Positions 5,268 to 6,742 of a DNA stretch of 6,742 bases are shown here, one piece after another. The stretch is from Domibacillus sp. (GTDB lineage: Bacteria > Bacillota > Bacilli > Bacillales > Domibacillaceae). The position numbers and the translations under genes were made by a program. Location: positions 1-6,742 of the forward strand of contig JAPSKG010000128.1 of NCBI GenBank assembly GCA_031177795.1, given 5' to 3'. The stretch's first letter is position 1. Each line of letters opens with the position of its first letter. The notes under the pieces were generated by a model, which had not been told where the DNA came from, ran no database searches, and saw only the letters and a program-made list of their open reading frames with translations.

Positions 5268-6305
5268 ATGAAAGCATCCGTAATCGGCGCTTCTGGCTAT
5301 GGCGGTATTGAACTTATACGCCTTTTATCCAATCATCCTAATTTTGAGTTACAAGCGGTTTATTCATCAAGTAAAGACGGTGTTCCTGTAACAGAAGAAT
5401 ACCCTCACCTGGCTGAAATCTGTGTTCTTCCGCTTACAAAGATTAATACAGAAACGATTAAAAACGAATCAGACGTTGTTTTTCTTGCTGTTCCTTCCGG
5501 CGCGGCAGCTAAGCTTGCTCCACAACTGGCTGGCGGACACGCAAAAGTAGTGGATTTATCCGGAGACCTTCGCTTAAAAGAAACAGAAGATTACAAAAAG
5601 TGGTATAAAAAAGAGCCTGCAGATCAGTCATTTATCGCGGATGCTGTTTATGGCTTAACCGAGTGGAACCGTGAAAACATAAAATCTGCAAAGGTCCTTT
5701 CCAACCCGGGCTGTTATCCAACGGCAGCACTGCTCGGTCTTGCACCTGCCGTAACGCAAAATATTATCGATGTGAAAAACATCATTATTGACGCAAAGTC
5801 AGGGGTATCCGGTGCAGGACGCGGCTTATCACCAATTGTTCATTTTGCAGAGATGAACGACAACTTCCGCATCTACAAAGTAAACGAACATCAGCATATT
5901 CCAGAAATTGAACAGCAGCTTTCCTGGTGGAACAGCAGCACAGCACCTATTACTTTTTCAACTCATTTGCTGCCGGTTTCACGCGGAATTATGGCAACGA
6001 TGTATGCACCGCTTACAAAAGAAATGACAACAGAAGGTGTTCAGGCACTTTATGAAGAAACATATAAAAAGGATCCATTTGTCCGCGTTCGCCCGTCTAA
6101 ACAGTTTCCTGGTATTAAAGAAGTCGCCGGCTCTAATTTCTGCGATATCTCGGTCGACGTAGATACCCGCACCAATCGCCTTGTTATTGTGTCAGTGATT
6201 GACAACCTTGTAAAAGGGGCAGCTGGACAAGCTATTCAAAATGCAAATATTATGTTTGGATTTGAAGAAACAGCTGGTCTTAAAGGCTTCCCTATGTATC
6301 CATAA
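5268..6305 (+). CDS. argC: N-acetyl-gamma-glutamyl-phosphate reductase (ArgC)
   Basis: Third step of arginine biosynthesis: NADPH-dependent reduction of N-acetylglutamyl 5-phosphate to N-acetylglutamate 5-semialdehyde in the cytoplasm. The 345 residues match the family length. The N-terminus carries the dinucleotide-binding GASGYGG (7-13); VFLAVPSGAA (71-80) continues the Rossmann domain. The catalytic cysteine is Cys149 in SNPGCYPTA. The substrate-domain block KSGVSGAGRG (177-186) and EHQHIPEI (207-214, supplying the active-site His) are intact, and the C-terminus has the usual DNLVKGAAGQAIQN. Start: ATG 5268, seven bases after AAAGGAG. It is first in the operon, behind a good promoter and a probable arginine-repressor box, and argB follows after 37 bases. 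Confidence 0.98.
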   Translation: MKASVIGASGYGGIELIRLLSNHPNFELQAVYSSSKDGVPVTEEYPHLAEICVLPLTKINTETIKNESDVVFLAVPSGAAAKLAPQLAGGHAKVVDLSGDLRLKETEDYKKWYKKEPADQSFIADAVYGLTEWNRENIKSAKVLSNPGCYPTAALLGLAPAVTQNIIDVKNIIIDAKSGVSGAGRGLSPIVHFAEMNDNFRIYKVNEHQHIPEIEQQLSWWNSSTAPITFSTHLLPVSRGIMATMYAPLTKEMTTEGVQALYEETYKKDPFVRVRPSKQFPGIKEVAGSNFCDISVDVDTRTNRLVIVSVIDNLVKGAAGQAIQNANIMFGFEETAGLKGFPMYP

Positions 6306-6325
6306 TAAAAAAGAGCTTTTAAGCT

Positions 6326-6334
6326 AAAAAGGAG
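6326..6334 (+). promoter_or_regulatory. ribosome binding site supporting the argB GTG start
   Basis: AAAAAGGAG ends eight bases before GTG 6343. An ATG at 6341 is out of frame and meets TGA at once (ATGTGA), so the GTG is the real start. Confidence 0.8.
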
Positions 6335-6342
6335 TTGTTAAT

Positions 6343-6742
6343 GTGAAAACAGTTGTAGTAAAGTGCGGCGGCAGTGTTTTGAAAGAGTTGTCTGACAGCT
6401 TTTTTACAAGTATGAATTCCCTTCTTTCAGATGGATACAAAATTGTGTTTGTACATGGCGGCGGTCCCGAAATTAACGCGATGCTTGAAAGAATGAACGT
6501 GCAAAGTGAATTTAAAAATGGCTTGCGTGTTACATCAAAAGAAGTGCTTGACGCAGCAGAACTTGTTTTATCGGGAAGCATGAACCGGAAACTTGTCCGC
6601 CTTCTTGAAGGATACAGGATTGCAGCAATTGGGCTTCAATCAAGCGATCAGGGAATTTTAAAAGCTGATTTTATTGATAAAGAAGAACTTGGTTTTGTGG
6701 GGGATGTAACCTCTGTAAATACCTCTGTTCTAGAAAGTGTGT
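6343..6742 (+). CDS. argB: acetylglutamate kinase (ArgB), N-terminal part, cut by window edge
   Basis: Second step of arginine biosynthesis: ATP-dependent phosphorylation of N-acetylglutamate, supplying the substrate of ArgC. 133 codons are visible of an expected 250-260, so the nucleotide-binding C-terminal half is missing. Amino-acid kinase landmarks: VVKCGGS (5-11), with the catalytic-type Lys7 and glycine loop; VHGGGPEI (37-44); then LRVTSKEVLDAAE and VLSGSMNRKLV (75-85), the N-acetylglutamate-binding region. The usual GLSGxDG stretch reads GLQSSDQG (97-104), a departure from typical Bacillus ArgB. Starts with GTG 6343. It sits 37 bases after argC with no terminator between and is clearly cotranscribed; argJ, which separates the two genes in B. 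subtilis, is absent here. Confidence 0.95.
   Translation, partial: MKTVVVKCGGSVLKELSDSFFTSMNSLLSDGYKIVFVHGGGPEINAMLERMNVQSEFKNGLRVTSKEVLDAAELVLSGSMNRKLVRLLEGYRIAAIGLQSSDQGILKADFIDKEELGFVGDVTSVNTSVLESV

Noticed and set aside
6314..6325. AGCTTTTAAGCT between argC and argB as a terminator
   Set aside because: The stem is only four or five pairs with a tiny loop and is followed by AAAAAGGAG rather than T residues; argB is expected to be cotranscribed.
6324..6581. Minus-strand ORF of 85 codons opposite argB
   Set aside because: It lies antisense to the clear argB reading frame and has no independent support.

Overview
The window looks like chromosomal DNA from a low-to-moderate GC Bacillaceae-type Firmicute. 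The evidence is strong AAGGAG-type ribosome binding sites, intrinsic terminators with U-tracts, a recognisable dgkB, an argC-argB pair, and MarR/MFS and ABC-exporter genes that read like Bacillus proteins. This placement rests on protein character only; no species marker is present. I see no mobile element, CRISPR array, rRNA or tRNA. No stretch over 300 bases lacks a gene; the longest gap is about 238 bases (1648-1885).

Layout, left to right. (1) 1-1647, minus: an ABC exporter half-transporter cut off at its C-terminus by the window edge. Its nucleotide site carries the substitutions of the degenerate half of a heterodimeric exporter, so a partner gene is expected just beyond position 1. (2) 1648-1885: leader of the ABC gene, plus a terminator for the next unit. 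(3) 1886-3491, minus: a marR-mfs operon whose genes overlap by 8 bases. A perfect 12-bp palindrome lies just downstream of an extended -10 and is the likely autoregulatory operator. (4) 3561-5100, minus: a two-gene unit made of a thioredoxin-fold protein with a WCGD motif and the diacylglycerol kinase dgkB. It starts from a good sigma-A promoter and ends at a strong terminator. (5) 5101-5267: a compact divergent control region with two back-to-back, mirror-symmetric promoters, a 13-bp inverted repeat and a probable arginine-repressor box. (6) 5268-6742, plus: argC followed directly by argB (cut by the right edge), with no argJ between them.

Functionally, the left half is a small-molecule efflux neighbourhood (ABC exporter plus a MarR-controlled MFS pump). 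The middle is lipid recycling (DgkB) with a redox-type partner of unknown role. The right end is the start of an arginine biosynthesis operon. Nothing amounts to an obvious new defence or mobile system. The points most worth a second look are the mirror-image divergent promoter region, the thioredoxin-fold/dgkB pairing, the missing argJ, and the degenerate ABC nucleotide site with its unexplained leader.
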